The translations under genes and the position numbers were made by a program. The notes beneath the pieces were generated by a model. The model worked only from the letters and a program-made list of their open reading frames with translations, was not told where the DNA came from and searched no databases. A stretch of DNA of 64,000 nucleotides from Actinomadura macra NBRC 14102 (GTDB taxonomy: Bacteria > Actinomycetota > Actinomycetes > Streptosporangiales > Streptosporangiaceae), in contig NZ_BCQT01000010.1 of assembly GCF_001552215.1 (NCBI RefSeq), positions 310,001-374,000 on the forward strand. Direction: 5' to 3'. Below, piece after piece: positions 35,145 to 44,140 of this stretch (positions within the stretch are counted from its first letter, which is position 1; each line of letters starts with the position of its first letter).

Positions 35145-36085
35145 GACACTTTGACCTTCGGATTGAAGTAGCCGTACGACAGGTCGACCGCCAGGTTGAC
35201 GAGCATGATCAGGACAGCGGTGATCAGCAGGATTCCTTGGACCATCGGGAAGTCACGCGAGAACACCGAGAAGTACGCCAGCTTCCCGACGCCGGGCAGG
35301 GCGAACAGCTGCTCGATGACGACCGTCGCCCCGATCAGCCGGTTGGCCTCGACGCCGAACGCCGTGACCACGGGAACCGCGGCGTTCTTCAGCACGTGTT
35401 TGCCGGCCACCCGTCCGGGATGCAGGCCCTTGGCCCTGGCCGTGCGGATGTAGTCCTCCTGCATGACCGAGGTCACCGCCGCCCGGGTCTGCCGGGCGAC
35501 GACCGCGGTCGGCACGGTCGCGAGGGAGAAGGCCGGCAGGATCAGATGCCCGAGCCAGTCCACCGGGCTTTCGGCGAACGGCACGTAGCCGACCGCCGGA
35601 AGCGCCCGCATCTGGATGGCGAAGACGAGCACGAGCATCATGCCGACCCAGAAGTAGGGCAGCGCCATGAACGCGCTCGCGGTGACGGTCGACAGCCGGT
35701 CCACCCAGCTGCCCGGCCGCAGCCCGGCCGCGAGACCGAGGGCCAGCCCCAGGACCGCCGCGATGAGCAGGGTGAGGACGACCAGCGAGAGCGTGACCGG
35801 GAACCCCGCGGCGACCGCCGACCAGACGCTCTGCCCGTCGACGAAGGATGTCCCGAGGTCGCCCTGCAACACGTCGGTCAGCCAGTTCCAGTACTGGACC
35901 AGGAAGGGCGCGTCGAGGCCGAGCTGCTCACGGATCGCCTGGATCCGCTCGGGTGTCGGATTGCTCCCGGCCAGCGCCACCTCCGGCCCGCCCGGCACCA
36001 GCGCGATGAGGCTGTAGATCAAGAAGCTGACGATGACCAGCAAGGGGAACATCGCCAGGAGTCGGACGCACAACAACCGCAGCAC
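35141..36085 (-). CDS. Peptide-type ABC importer permease (DppB-like)
   Basis: A 314-aa permease. The first TM helix is MLRLLCVRLLAMFPLLVIVSFLI, as usual for DppB. The EAA-type loop is YIRTARAKGLHPGRVAGKHVLKN. GTG 36085 is chosen because GGAGGG lies 7 bp upstream and homology begins there; an in-frame extension to 36226 is Arg/Pro-rich and unsupported. It is separated from the binding-protein gene by an 85-bp gap that holds a strong hairpin. Confidence 0.9.
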   Translation of the reverse strand: MLRLLCVRLLAMFPLLVIVSFLIYSLIALVPGGPEVALAGSNPTPERIQAIREQLGLDAPFLVQYWNWLTDVLQGDLGTSFVDGQSVWSAVAAGFPVTLSLVVLTLLIAAVLGLALGLAAGLRPGSWVDRLSTVTASAFMALPYFWVGMMLVLVFAIQMRALPAVGYVPFAESPVDWLGHLILPAFSLATVPTAVVARQTRAAVTSVMQEDYIRTARAKGLHPGRVAGKHVLKNAAVPVVTAFGVEANRLIGATVVIEQLFALPGVGKLAYFSVFSRDFPMVQGILLITAVLIMLVNLAVDLSYGYFNPKVKVS

Positions 36086-36109
36086 GCCGAGCCCTCCGTT
36101 CTCTCTGCC

Positions 36110-36152
36110 GGGCCCGGCCGGCCGTCCTGCACGGCACACGCCGGCCGGGCCC
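36110..36152 (-). terminator. Hairpin between binding-protein and permease genes
   Basis: A 13-bp GC-rich stem (36110-36122 with 36140-36152) and a 17-nt loop in the only sizeable gap among the importer genes. Such elements commonly let the binding-protein mRNA outnumber the permease mRNA, by partial termination or 3'-end protection. Confidence 0.55.
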
Positions 36153-36170
36153 CGCTCCGTTACCGGCGAA

Positions 36171-37757
36171 TCACTTCTTGACCGCGACACCGCGGAACTG
36201 GCGGGATCCGTCGACGTACACCTCAAGCCCCATGACCTTGTTGTTCATCGCCATCGGGGTGTTGAGGTGGCACAAGGTGATCGGCTGCGCCGCGTCCTCG
36301 TGAGCCGCCCGGAACAGTTGCTTGTAGAAGCCCGCGCGGCTCTCCCTGCTGTCGGTGCCCTTGGCCTTGGCGGCGAGGTCGGTGATCGTCGGATTCGAGT
36401 AACCGCCCGGGTTGCTGAAGCCATCGGGCAGGTAGTAGGAGGCGATCTGGATGCTCGGGTCCGCGTCGGCCTTCTGCTGCACCATGATCGCGTCGACCGA
36501 CTTGTTCACCGAGAAGCCCTCCATCAGCTTGGGCAGCTCCACCGGCCGAATGGTCATCTTGATGCCGACCTCTTGCAGGTTCGCCTGGATGAGCTCCGCG
36601 ATCCGCTGGTAGGCGTCGAGGTTGTCGGTCTCCAGCGTGAAGGTGAAACCGTCCTTCACGCCGGCCTTGGCGAGCAATTCCCGGGCTTTACCGGCATCGT
36701 AGGAATAGGCGTCCGCCGTGAGCGTCGGATCGGCCGCATAGTACGAGGACGGGAACATCTGCACTCCGGGCTGGCAGAATCCACCCTGGAGTTCATTGAC
36801 CGCGGCCCGGTTGATCGCATAGTTCAGCGCCTGGCGGACCTCCTTCTTGTCGAACGGAGGCCGTGCGACGTTCAGGGCGATCGTGAAGCTCGCCAAACTC
36901 GGCTTCTGGCACACGACAAGCTTGGCGTCCTTCGCAGGCTGGTACATGCTCGACCGCAGGAAGGTGACGTCCGCCGTTCCGGTGATGGTGGCGTTCAGGC
37001 GCGCATTGTCATTGCTGGAAATCAGGAAGACCATCTTGGCGACATTGACCGCCTGCGGATCCCAGTAACCGCTGACCGGCGTGTACTCGACCTTGGTGTT
37101 GGGCTCGTAGGCGGTGACCTTGAAGGCACCCGAGCCTCCGGTGGGCATCCGCGCCTGGGCGGGGTCGTCGAACACCGCCGGGCTCATCATCATGCCCGCC
37201 GAGCTGGCGAGGATCCCGACGAGTGGAGCGGCACCGTGCTGCGTGCGCACCCGTACGGTTGACGCGTCGACGACCTCGACCCCGGTGACGTCGCTCAGAG
37301 CCTGCTTGTTGAAGCTCTTGTCCGCCCGATGCCGATCGATGTTCGCCTTGACGGACGCGGCGTCGAAGGGCGTCCCGTCGTGGTACTTCCATTTCTCGAT
37401 GAGTTGGAGTGTCAGGCTCTTGCCCGAGTCGCCGATCATCCATTTCTTCGCCAGCATCGGCTTCGGTTCACCGGCGGCGTCGATGCGGATCAGCGTGTCG
37501 TAGACCGGGTACAGGTACATCCAGCTGTTGCTGGTGGTCACCTTGTCCGGGTCGAAGCTCGTATTGGCGACGCTGTACATCCAGGTGAACGTCGCGTTCT
37601 TGTCGATCGCGGCCGTGTCGACCGGTGGACAGGCGACGTTCTGCTCCCGTTTCGTCGCGCCGGCGCCGCCGCTCGAATCACCGCTGCTGGCACTACAGGC
37701 GCTCGTGATCGTCGTCAGAAGAGTGACGGCAGCCGCGACGATGAGCTTTTTCCGCAT
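36171..37757 (-). CDS. ABC importer substrate-binding lipoprotein (family 5, DppA-like)
   Basis: A 528-aa extracytoplasmic binding protein. The signal is MRKKLIVAAAVTLLTTITSAC, with lipobox Cys21. The SBP_bac_5 body includes LVYPVYDTLIRID and GTPFDAASVKANIDRHRADKSFN. ATG 37757 follows GGAGGA; a TTG one codon upstream is possible. It is the first gene of the catabolic operon and sets import specificity. The family covers peptides, nickel, opines and oligosaccharides, so the ligand is open. Confidence 0.92.
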   Translation of the reverse strand: MRKKLIVAAAVTLLTTITSACSASSGDSSGGAGATKREQNVACPPVDTAAIDKNATFTWMYSVANTSFDPDKVTTSNSWMYLYPVYDTLIRIDAAGEPKPMLAKKWMIGDSGKSLTLQLIEKWKYHDGTPFDAASVKANIDRHRADKSFNKQALSDVTGVEVVDASTVRVRTQHGAAPLVGILASSAGMMMSPAVFDDPAQARMPTGGSGAFKVTAYEPNTKVEYTPVSGYWDPQAVNVAKMVFLISSNDNARLNATITGTADVTFLRSSMYQPAKDAKLVVCQKPSLASFTIALNVARPPFDKKEVRQALNYAINRAAVNELQGGFCQPGVQMFPSSYYAADPTLTADAYSYDAGKARELLAKAGVKDGFTFTLETDNLDAYQRIAELIQANLQEVGIKMTIRPVELPKLMEGFSVNKSVDAIMVQQKADADPSIQIASYYLPDGFSNPGGYSNPTITDLAAKAKGTDSRESRAGFYKQLFRAAHEDAAQPITLCHLNTPMAMNNKVMGLEVYVDGSRQFRGVAVKK

Positions 37758-37949
37758 CAAGGAGTCCTCCGAACCAAGATGTGGTGGTGAAAAGGGGGTG
37801 GGGGTGCCCTCCGATAAGGGGAGTCATGGGTCGTTCGGAGGAGAGGGGCCCGATCATTCGCAGGGTCGCTGCGTCCAGAACAGACGGGCCGATCGCTCGG
37901 AGGGCTGCTGCGCGGGCCGCCCCGGGATCACCGCGGCGTCGATTTGTAC

Positions 37950-37980
37950 TTTGTCTGATGAATGAGAACATACGTATGTT
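37950..37980. promoter_or_regulatory. Candidate operator/promoter region ahead of the catabolic operon
   Basis: It contains TTTGTCTGA (37950-37958), also found ahead of the GntR gene, and the perfect 14-bp palindrome AACATACGTATGTT (37967-37980). They lie about 190-220 bp upstream of the binding-protein start. The surrounding 37758-38216 gap (460 bp) holds no convincing gene and is locally AT-richer. I infer the operon promoter here. Confidence 0.5.
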
Positions 37981-38216
37981 GAGTCGTCAACACACACAGA
38001 GTAAGGGCGATATACAGAGCGCGACGATCCCGGCCCTGGCCGCCAAAGACACGACGCGGAGCAACCGTCCGCAACCGGACATGCGGCACCCGTTATTAAA
38101 GGGCGACGCGATGATGTGGAGAGAGGCGAGGGCGCCGGAAGCACGCGGTGAACCGAGCGTCTGCTTCGCCCACGCATGGGCCCTCTTCGAGACCCTCCGG
38201 AGTCGCCTTGGCAGGG

Positions 38217-39254
38217 ATGCTGTACTACCCGGACGTCAACCCGCCCGAGGAGATCCTCTTTCAGGCGCTCCTGTACTGGGACTCGCTGGCCACGATCACC
38301 ACCCCAGATCACCGTTCGCTGCTGTCCCCCGCGCTACGAGAGATCGAGGACGCCGGCTACTACACACCGATCGACCTGAACAGCACGGACTACGGGCGGC
38401 CGCTCTGGCAGGCGCTTGTGGACGATCTTCTGCCCTTGGTCGAGAGATCAGGGCCGGAGACCGTGCTGCCCGCCACCGGGCATCCGTCGGCCGACTCGCC
38501 GGAGTTGCTGATGGACACCGACATCACCTGGAACTCCTGGGACAGGTATCCGCGCGAGGTGGTCGAGGAGTTGCTCGACCACGGGGTGGTGAAGTCGGTC
38601 GAGGGGACGCGCACCCTGCTGATCAGGCCGTTGATGCGGCGTCTCCTCATCAGCCTGGCCGCCGAGATCATGGCGAGCGAGATGACCCGGGTGCTCGAAC
38701 GGCGTTTCTTCGCCCACACCTCGGACTACGACGCGTTCCATGTGGGGCACGTTTCCGACCGTGAGCGGGATCCGATCCAGCTCGTCTGGCAGATCGACCT
38801 CGGTGCCGTGCTCCCGATCCCGGCGCCGGGTACTCCGATCAGCACGGTCCTGGCCTTCCGCGACAGATACGAGCAGGAGCGCCGCAGGCTGGTCCGTGCG
38901 GTCCAGCGGCTCCAGCATGACCTGCGGTCACAGGAACACGGTCCGCGAGACGTGATCGAGTACTCCCGCGACGAACTCGTCGGCGCCATGGCGGAGCTGG
39001 AGCGTGCCGGGCTGGCGTCGAAGATCGATTGGATACGGCGTTCGGCCTATGTGTTCATGGCGATGACGGCCTCCACGGTGGCCCTGGAGACATCGGCCCT
39101 CGCCGTCCCGCTCCTGGTGGGCAGCGGACTCGCGATCAACCTGGCGACCAACAAGCTGAGCAGATCCTCGATCGCCGAGAACGAGTTCAGCTATCTGCAC
39201 CTGGCCCGGCATCATTTCCCCACGCGGAACCGGCCGCTCAAACGGCCTTCCTGA
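38217..39254 (+). CDS. Hypothetical protein resembling DUF6236
   Basis: About 345 aa. The opening MLYYPDVNPPEEILFQALLYWDSLATI resembles DUF6236 proteins, whose role is unknown. The middle has acidic and helical segments, and a hydrophobic stretch VFMAMTASTVALETSALAVPLLVGSGLAINL near the C-terminus could insert in a membrane. An open frame begins at 38148, but the family-like sequence starts at ATG 38217. The 3' end overlaps the convergent kinase gene by 17 bp. Confidence 0.5.
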   Translation: MLYYPDVNPPEEILFQALLYWDSLATITTPDHRSLLSPALREIEDAGYYTPIDLNSTDYGRPLWQALVDDLLPLVERSGPETVLPATGHPSADSPELLMDTDITWNSWDRYPREVVEELLDHGVVKSVEGTRTLLIRPLMRRLLISLAAEIMASEMTRVLERRFFAHTSDYDAFHVGHVSDRERDPIQLVWQIDLGAVLPIPAPGTPISTVLAFRDRYEQERRRLVRAVQRLQHDLRSQEHGPRDVIEYSRDELVGAMAELERAGLASKIDWIRRSAYVFMAMTASTVALETSALAVPLLVGSGLAINLATNKLSRSSIAENEFSYLHLARHHFPTRNRPLKRPS

Positions 39255-40869
39255 TCTCGAAGTCGTCGAACTCGACCACGAGTGGCCCCCCGGTCCGCGC
39301 ACCTTCGTTCGACACGGCGACCCCGACGGTGCGCCCTGTCAGCGGTTGGCTGTCATCAAGGCTGTCGATGCGAAGCCGGCCATTGAGCCACAGCCGGAGA
39401 CGCACCGTCTGCTCCCGGTTCGATTCGACGCACGAGATCACCATCGTCACCGCACCGCGCTGCTGGTAACCGGCGGCATCCCGTGTCTCGGCGAGCTTGT
39501 ACTGCTGTTTCCGGAGCTCGATGACCGACCCGTCCGACTTCATGAGGAAGGAATACGCGCTCTTCGCCCGGGAGCCGAAGCAGAACAGGCCGAACCAACC
39601 CGAGGCCGGCCCGGAGACCTGCCGGCCCGACACCGAGACAGACGTCCGGGAAGGGGCGGCCAGTTTCTTCATCGGCGCGAACGAGATCAGCTCGTGGCTG
39701 CTGTGGGTGCTCACCCTGTAGCGGCCGTCACGGTAGCCGGACACACTCCGGGCCGTCCACATTCCCCCGACCCATCCGGAGTTCGGATTGTCGAAGCGAT
39801 CGAGATAGAGACGCGCACCCGCGGCACGTGCGGAACTCTTCAAGGGCGGGGTGTCAGAGCCGGTACCCGGCACACCCCAGACCAGGAGCGAGACGGCGAG
39901 CACCAGCGCGAACGTCCCTGCCGCCGCGGTCGCTAGGACGATACTTCGACGACGGCTGACCAGCTCCGGAATACGAGGGACAACAATGGTGACGCCCTGC
40001 CGCTGGCTCGTCCGATCGAGATTCCGACGGGCGGCCTCCGCCGCGACCGCCGCCGAGTCGACGTGTTCGTCACCGTATAAGCGAGCCGCGAGCTCATGGG
40101 CGGTCGGCCGTTCCGCCGGGTTCTTGGCCAGCGCCTGCTCCACGAGCGGACGTATTCCGTCGTGCAGGTCGTCCAGACGCGGCTCCCCGTAGACGATGTT
40201 GAACGCGACCTGCTGCCTCGTCGGCCCCTCAAAGGCTTGCTTCCCGGTGCCGGCGAAGACCATTAGGCAACCCCAGGCGAAGACGTCCGACGCCGGAGTC
40301 GCGGGCTCGTTCTGCCACACTTCGGGAGCCATATAAAAGACAGTGCCGATCTGGCTGGCCGTCTGGCTTCCGGACGTGAGCACCTGAGCGATTCCGAAAT
40401 CGATGATCTTCGGCCCACGCCGGGTCAGCAGGATGTTCTTTGGCTTGAGGTCGCGGTGGACCACATCGGCCTTATGGACCGCATCGAGGGCTGATGCTAC
40501 TCCCAACCCCAGCCACTTCAACTCGGTCCAACGCAACGGACCGTGCTCTTCCAGGTCGGTATCCAGGTTGATCCCGTCCACGTACTCCATAACGATATAG
40601 GCGGGGTCGGCCAGCAGGTCCGAGTCGAGGATGCGCGCGATCGGTTCCAGGTCCTCGACACGCTGCGCGGCCTCGACCTCCTTCCGGAAGCGGGCGCGAA
40701 GTTCGGGGCTGTCGCGGAGATCGGCCTTAATTACTTTGACGGCGACATCGGCGCCGTCCGGTGTCAGGGCGCGATAAACCGTGCCCATCCCTCCTTCGCC
40801 GAGAGTCTCGACGATCTCGTAATCGCCGAGCTTCGCCGACGGCGGGAATACAGTCGGATCTCCGGTCAT
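39238..40869 (-). CDS. Membrane receptor Ser/Thr protein kinase
   Basis: A 543-aa Hanks-type kinase. The Gly-loop is GEGGMGTVY, with Lys45 in AVKVIK, HRDLKPKN with catalytic Asp140, DFG at 157-159 and an APEVW P+1 segment. One TM helix (SIVLATAAAGTFALVLAVSLLVWGV, about 310-335) is followed by an extracellular domain of about 200 aa that looks like a beta-sandwich (GWVGGMWTARSVSGYRDGRYRV to FDDFEI). All catalytic residues are present. It is likely a surface sensor for the neighbouring signalling genes, but no direct target is visible. Confidence 0.92.
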   Translation of the reverse strand: MTGDPTVFPPSAKLGDYEIVETLGEGGMGTVYRALTPDGADVAVKVIKADLRDSPELRARFRKEVEAAQRVEDLEPIARILDSDLLADPAYIVMEYVDGINLDTDLEEHGPLRWTELKWLGLGVASALDAVHKADVVHRDLKPKNILLTRRGPKIIDFGIAQVLTSGSQTASQIGTVFYMAPEVWQNEPATPASDVFAWGCLMVFAGTGKQAFEGPTRQQVAFNIVYGEPRLDDLHDGIRPLVEQALAKNPAERPTAHELAARLYGDEHVDSAAVAAEAARRNLDRTSQRQGVTIVVPRIPELVSRRRSIVLATAAAGTFALVLAVSLLVWGVPGTGSDTPPLKSSARAAGARLYLDRFDNPNSGWVGGMWTARSVSGYRDGRYRVSTHSSHELISFAPMKKLAAPSRTSVSVSGRQVSGPASGWFGLFCFGSRAKSAYSFLMKSDGSVIELRKQQYKLAETRDAAGYQQRGAVTMVISCVESNREQTVRLRLWLNGRLRIDSLDDSQPLTGRTVGVAVSNEGARTGGPLVVEFDDFEIRKAV

Positions 40870-41682
40870 GGACCATATTGTTCCTCAGGAAGCAACAGCG
40901 CCACAGGGATTTTGCCCTGATCCAGCCGCGATCGTCTCGGCCAGAACCGGCACGGCTCATCCCACGACTCGCCGCCTTCGCATCTTTCGCCCGCCCTGCC
41001 GAGCACCCCAGACCACCCGCCGGGGACCGGATCGGACCTCGCCGCTCTCGTGTGTTCGCGTTGCCGCCGTCCGCTCCAACTGGTCGAACGGACGCGAACC
41101 GTCACGACCGGTTCCCATCGCCCTTGCCCGCCAATCGAGCGACACCGTTTTCCGAGACGCGATATCGCAGAATCCCGACTGATGTCATTGATCCGTTACC
41201 CACACGAGTGGATCCGAGCGATTCAGTCGAACGTCTCGTCGAACCAAGCGCGCTTCAAGAACAAAGTATCCACACACACGAAGATCTGTTAATGGCCGAC
41301 TCGGGCCATGGTCAAAAAGGCATGCTGACCTGCGATGATGTCGACACATGGCAAGCCACGGTGAGCGAGGGGCAGCACGACATCGCCGGGACGCACGGGA
41401 ATTGGGCCGGATCCGGCCGCGGTATTGGCGCTCCGCACAGGGGCGGGATAAACGTGGAATTGTGTCTCGCTAATAGCGGGCAGTGAGACACGCGTCCAGA
41501 CTCTGCGGGGCTGCACAGGTCCCAGAGCCGGCAGTCCCCGATGGTCTGCCGATCGATTACCGACATAATCTCCGAAGGTGTGCCATTCATTTCCATGGGC
41601 GGCGCTTTCGGTGAACCACCCTGTCGTGGATTTTGTCGGTGACCGGGCACGAGTCGTCTCTTCAGCCCGTGGGAGGTCCGGT
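40870..41682. other. Gene-free stretch of 813 bp
   Basis: It lies between the divergent kinase gene and the 139-aa protein gene. I see only non-coding open frames, a short GAACCG...CGGTTC inverted repeat at 41096-41114, and GGGAGG just before 41683. It must hold both promoters. I see nothing else in it. Confidence 0.5.
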
Positions 41683-42102
41683 ATGGCCACCGACGTAAAG
41701 GTCGTGCGCCTGTATGTCTCCAGCATCGCCAACGGCACGCTGGACGACACCCCCAACGAAGTGGGCGGGAACCCCCACACGCCCTTCTATCTGATGCTCC
41801 AGGCCGACGCCAGCGACCCGGCCGGCGACAACAGGGTCAACTACCGGCTTGTCATCAGCGCTCACTCCACCTCGGGGGGCGTCACCAGGTTCGTGCCCAG
41901 AATCCTCAACGAGCAGGCCGGCGACCCCGCCGCCGACTGGACGGCGGTCCCCGGCAACAACAACGGCTATGTCAAGCAGTCCACGTACGCCATCGACGCG
42001 GGGGACTTCGACCCCGACGGCCTGTACGAGTTCGTCGCCGTATTGCGCCTGGGAGACGGCAGCGTCTCCATCGCGCGCAGCAACGAGTTCTTCATCAGCT
42101 GA
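41683..42102 (+). CDS. Hypothetical 139-aa protein, probable beta-rich fold
   Basis: No family recognised. It is preceded by CGTGGGAGGTCCGGT, a good ribosome-binding site for ATG 41683. The sequence is rich in alternating hydrophobic strands (VKVVRLYVSSI, FYLMLQADA, YRLVISAHSTS, LYEFVAVLRLGDGSVSIARSNEFFIS), with no signal peptide or TM helix. Codon usage matches the region, so it looks real. It is followed by two strong terminator hairpins. Confidence 0.6.
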   Translation: MATDVKVVRLYVSSIANGTLDDTPNEVGGNPHTPFYLMLQADASDPAGDNRVNYRLVISAHSTSGGVTRFVPRILNEQAGDPAADWTAVPGNNNGYVKQSTYAIDAGDFDPDGLYEFVAVLRLGDGSVSIARSNEFFIS

Positions 42103-42112
42103 TAGGACAGGG

Positions 42113-42139
42113 CGGCGGGCCCTCGGCAGCGGCCCGCCG
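42113..42139. terminator. Terminator hairpin 1 between convergent genes
   Basis: A 9-bp stem, CGGCGGGCC (42113-42121) with GGCCCGCCG (42131-42139), 10 bp after the 139-aa protein gene. Confidence 0.65.
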
Positions 42140-42196
42140 ACCTGACGCATGCGGCGGCTCAGTCCGCTGGTTCTGATCACACCGACGAGCGCGGAT

Positions 42197-42227
42197 GACC
42201 CGCCCCGGCCAGGACCCGGGGCGGGTC
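42197..42227. terminator. Terminator hairpin 2 between convergent genes
   Basis: A perfect 12-bp stem, GACCCGCCCCGG (42197-42208) with CCGGGGCGGGTC (42216-42227), and a 7-nt loop. It lies midway between the convergent 139-aa gene and the caspase gene and can serve both strands. Confidence 0.75.
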
Positions 42228-42347
42228 CCGACCGCCCACCGGCCCTCCAGCCGGGTCATCGGACGAGTGCCGCTCACGCCATCGGCGCGGACGCCGCGAC
42301 GATCGACCGCGGCCTCGTCGCAGCGATCGGCTGACGGGCCCGCCTGG

Positions 42348-43787
42348 TCAGGTTTGGGGGCCGACTGGGATGTTGCGCAGCACGAGGTCGCGGCCGCCGG
42401 GCCAGTAGAAGTCGTGCAAAGTGACGACCAGGTGTCTGGCTCTGGGGTCGGTGTCCCAGACGACGGCCACCAGGCGGCTCGGCTGGTTCAGCGGCGGCTC
42501 GTCGTCACCGCTGCCCTGGAACGGGACGGTGTCGAGCGCAGCGCCGCTGCCCTGGTTGCCGTACCGGTATTCCATCCTCGCGAAACTGCCCTTCCTGGTC
42601 CGGGTGGCATATGCGGTGATGGTGATCGACGGTTTCCGCTTGAACTGCCATTCGCTGCTGGTCCGCGTCACCTTCTCCACGGAATAGCGGAAGCCGTAGC
42701 CCTCCACCTTCCAAGGCGGCTTCCCTGTGGCGTCCACGATCACGGGCTTGGCCGAGCGAAAGGGTCCGATGTCCAGTTCCCGGACCCGTTCCAGCAGCGG
42801 GCCTGCGTTGGACACGGCCACCAGCACTCCCGTCACTAGTGCCGCGCCTACGGCGACCCTGCCCGCCCCGCGCGTCAGGCCGGACCGCACCCGAGGCGTC
42901 AGGTGCTCACGATGCGGCGGGCGGGGCTCGATCACCCGTTCTGTCCGGTCGCCTGTCTCGTGCGGGTCGAGCCGGCGGGAGATGGGGGGCCGCGCCAGGG
43001 GCCGGGGCTCCGGCGAGACACGGTCGGACTCTAGGGAGCGGTTGCGGACCAGCGCGATGTGGCCACCGAGCCGGTGATTCATGATGTCCGGGGTCGGGAA
43101 CCCCGCGGCGTCCAGCCGGTCGTGCACCAGGGGAAAGACGGTGTTCATGTCCAGCAGGACGGGGCCGCCGGCGATGCCGTTGTCCCAGAGGTCGAGCAGC
43201 TCGCCGGTGAACGCCGTGTGCCGCCGCCCCAGCGGGGCCAGCGCCTGGCGGGTCGGCGGTGTCGCGGTCAGCACGCAGGCCCCCTCGATCGTCAGGCGGG
43301 GAACGGTGGCCGTGGCACCCATCGAGCGGGCGAGCACCCGCCCGCTGTAGCAGCAGTCGAGGATGACGAAGGTGCACTTCGCCTGGGTCTCCCGCATTAA
43401 GCGGCGGATCACGTCGTACGGGAGGCTGTCGGTGTCGGCATCCTCCTCGGCCGAACCGGGCAGCGCCAGATAGAGCCCGTGCTCGTCGTCCGGGACGGTC
43501 AGCCCATGCCCGGCGTAGTAGACGACCAGGGTGTCCTCGGCCTCCAGGGCAGCCCGCTTGACCGCCCGCAACGCCGCGGCTCGTGCGTCCGGACGGTTCA
43601 GCGCGACGGAGTCGAGGACCGTGCAGTTGGCGGGGGGCAGCCCCCACAGCATCGGATCGGTGAACACGCGCCGCAGGTCGCGTAGGTTGGCGTCGACGGT
43701 CGGTAACTCTCCCAGGTGCTCGTACCGCGCCACCCCGATCAGGACGACCCGCGACAGGGCGGGATCGGGCTGGACTGCGCGAGTCAC
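42348..43787 (-). CDS. Caspase-like (C14) peptidase effector
   Basis: A 479-aa protein. The N-terminal caspase domain (about 10-260) has catalytic His94 in YYAGHGL and Cys146 in LDCCYSGR. A linker leads to one TM helix (VAVGAALVTGVLVAVSNAGPLL, about 335) and a C-terminal beta-rich domain of about 130 aa. The GTG start at 43787 overlaps the EACC1 stop (GTGA). The open frame upstream to 44285 is noise. Bacterial caspase-like proteases serve as conflict or cell-death effectors. The direct coupling to EACC1 supports that here. Activity trigger unknown. Confidence 0.85.
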   Translation of the reverse strand: MTRAVQPDPALSRVVLIGVARYEHLGELPTVDANLRDLRRVFTDPMLWGLPPANCTVLDSVALNRPDARAAALRAVKRAALEAEDTLVVYYAGHGLTVPDDEHGLYLALPGSAEEDADTDSLPYDVIRRLMRETQAKCTFVILDCCYSGRVLARSMGATATVPRLTIEGACVLTATPPTRQALAPLGRRHTAFTGELLDLWDNGIAGGPVLLDMNTVFPLVHDRLDAAGFPTPDIMNHRLGGHIALVRNRSLESDRVSPEPRPLARPPISRRLDPHETGDRTERVIEPRPPHREHLTPRVRSGLTRGAGRVAVGAALVTGVLVAVSNAGPLLERVRELDIGPFRSAKPVIVDATGKPPWKVEGYGFRYSVEKVTRTSSEWQFKRKPSITITAYATRTRKGSFARMEYRYGNQGSGAALDTVPFQGSGDDEPPLNQPSRLVAVVWDTDPRARHLVVTLHDFYWPGGRDLVLRNIPVGPQT

Positions 43788-44140
43788 CGTGGTTCGTCCG
43801 GCATTCCGAGGGCCTGCGCGACCCGGCGGACGTCGTCCGCCGACGCGCCCTCCAGTTCCACTGCCACGCCGTCGCGCTCGATACGCGCGACCGGCCGCCG
43901 GTCCTTGCGCCGGGTATCCGACCAGCCCCGGTAGGCGATGATCAGCCCGGCCAGGGCGATCACATGGCCGATCTGCGCGGAGACCGCCTCGTATGCCCCA
44001 CCCATCTCCCCCGGACGGGACGCGGTGGGCACCAGCGACACCCGGCCGTTCCGGGTCACGTCCGGGTCCTGACGCAGCCACCGGTAAAGGGAGAGCAGTT
44101 CCCGCCCGTCGTCGCCGTCGAGCCTTAACCGAATCTCCAC
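43784..44140 (-). CDS. EACC1-like effector-associated constant component
   Basis: A 118-aa protein. It starts with a beta-strand VEIRLRLDGDDGRELLSLYRWLRQDPDV, followed by SLVPTASRPGEMGGAYEAVSAQIGHVIALAGLI (a hydrophobic helix) and a C-terminal small domain ending VRRVAQALGMPDEPR. This matches the effector-associated constant component 1 described for NTP-dependent conflict systems of multicellular bacteria. GTG 44140 follows GAGGAGGGGGC. Overlap with the caspase gene makes the two a functional unit. Role in the family is inferred as tethering or regulating the effector. Confidence 0.7.
   Translation of the reverse strand: MEIRLRLDGDDGRELLSLYRWLRQDPDVTRNGRVSLVPTASRPGEMGGAYEAVSAQIGHVIALAGLIIAYRGWSDTRRKDRRPVARIERDGVAVELEGASADDVRRVAQALGMPDEPR

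Noticed and set aside
32156..37757. Peptide ABC importer as part of the lanthipeptide system
   Set aside because: It is in the catabolic operon, 20 kb away and tied to the GntR regulator; the exporter for the peptide is at 8562.
40761..41780. Two opposing open frames of 160-240 codons between the kinase and 139-aa genes
   Set aside because: Composition is Arg/Ser/Pro/Thr-rich and lacks codon bias or motifs.
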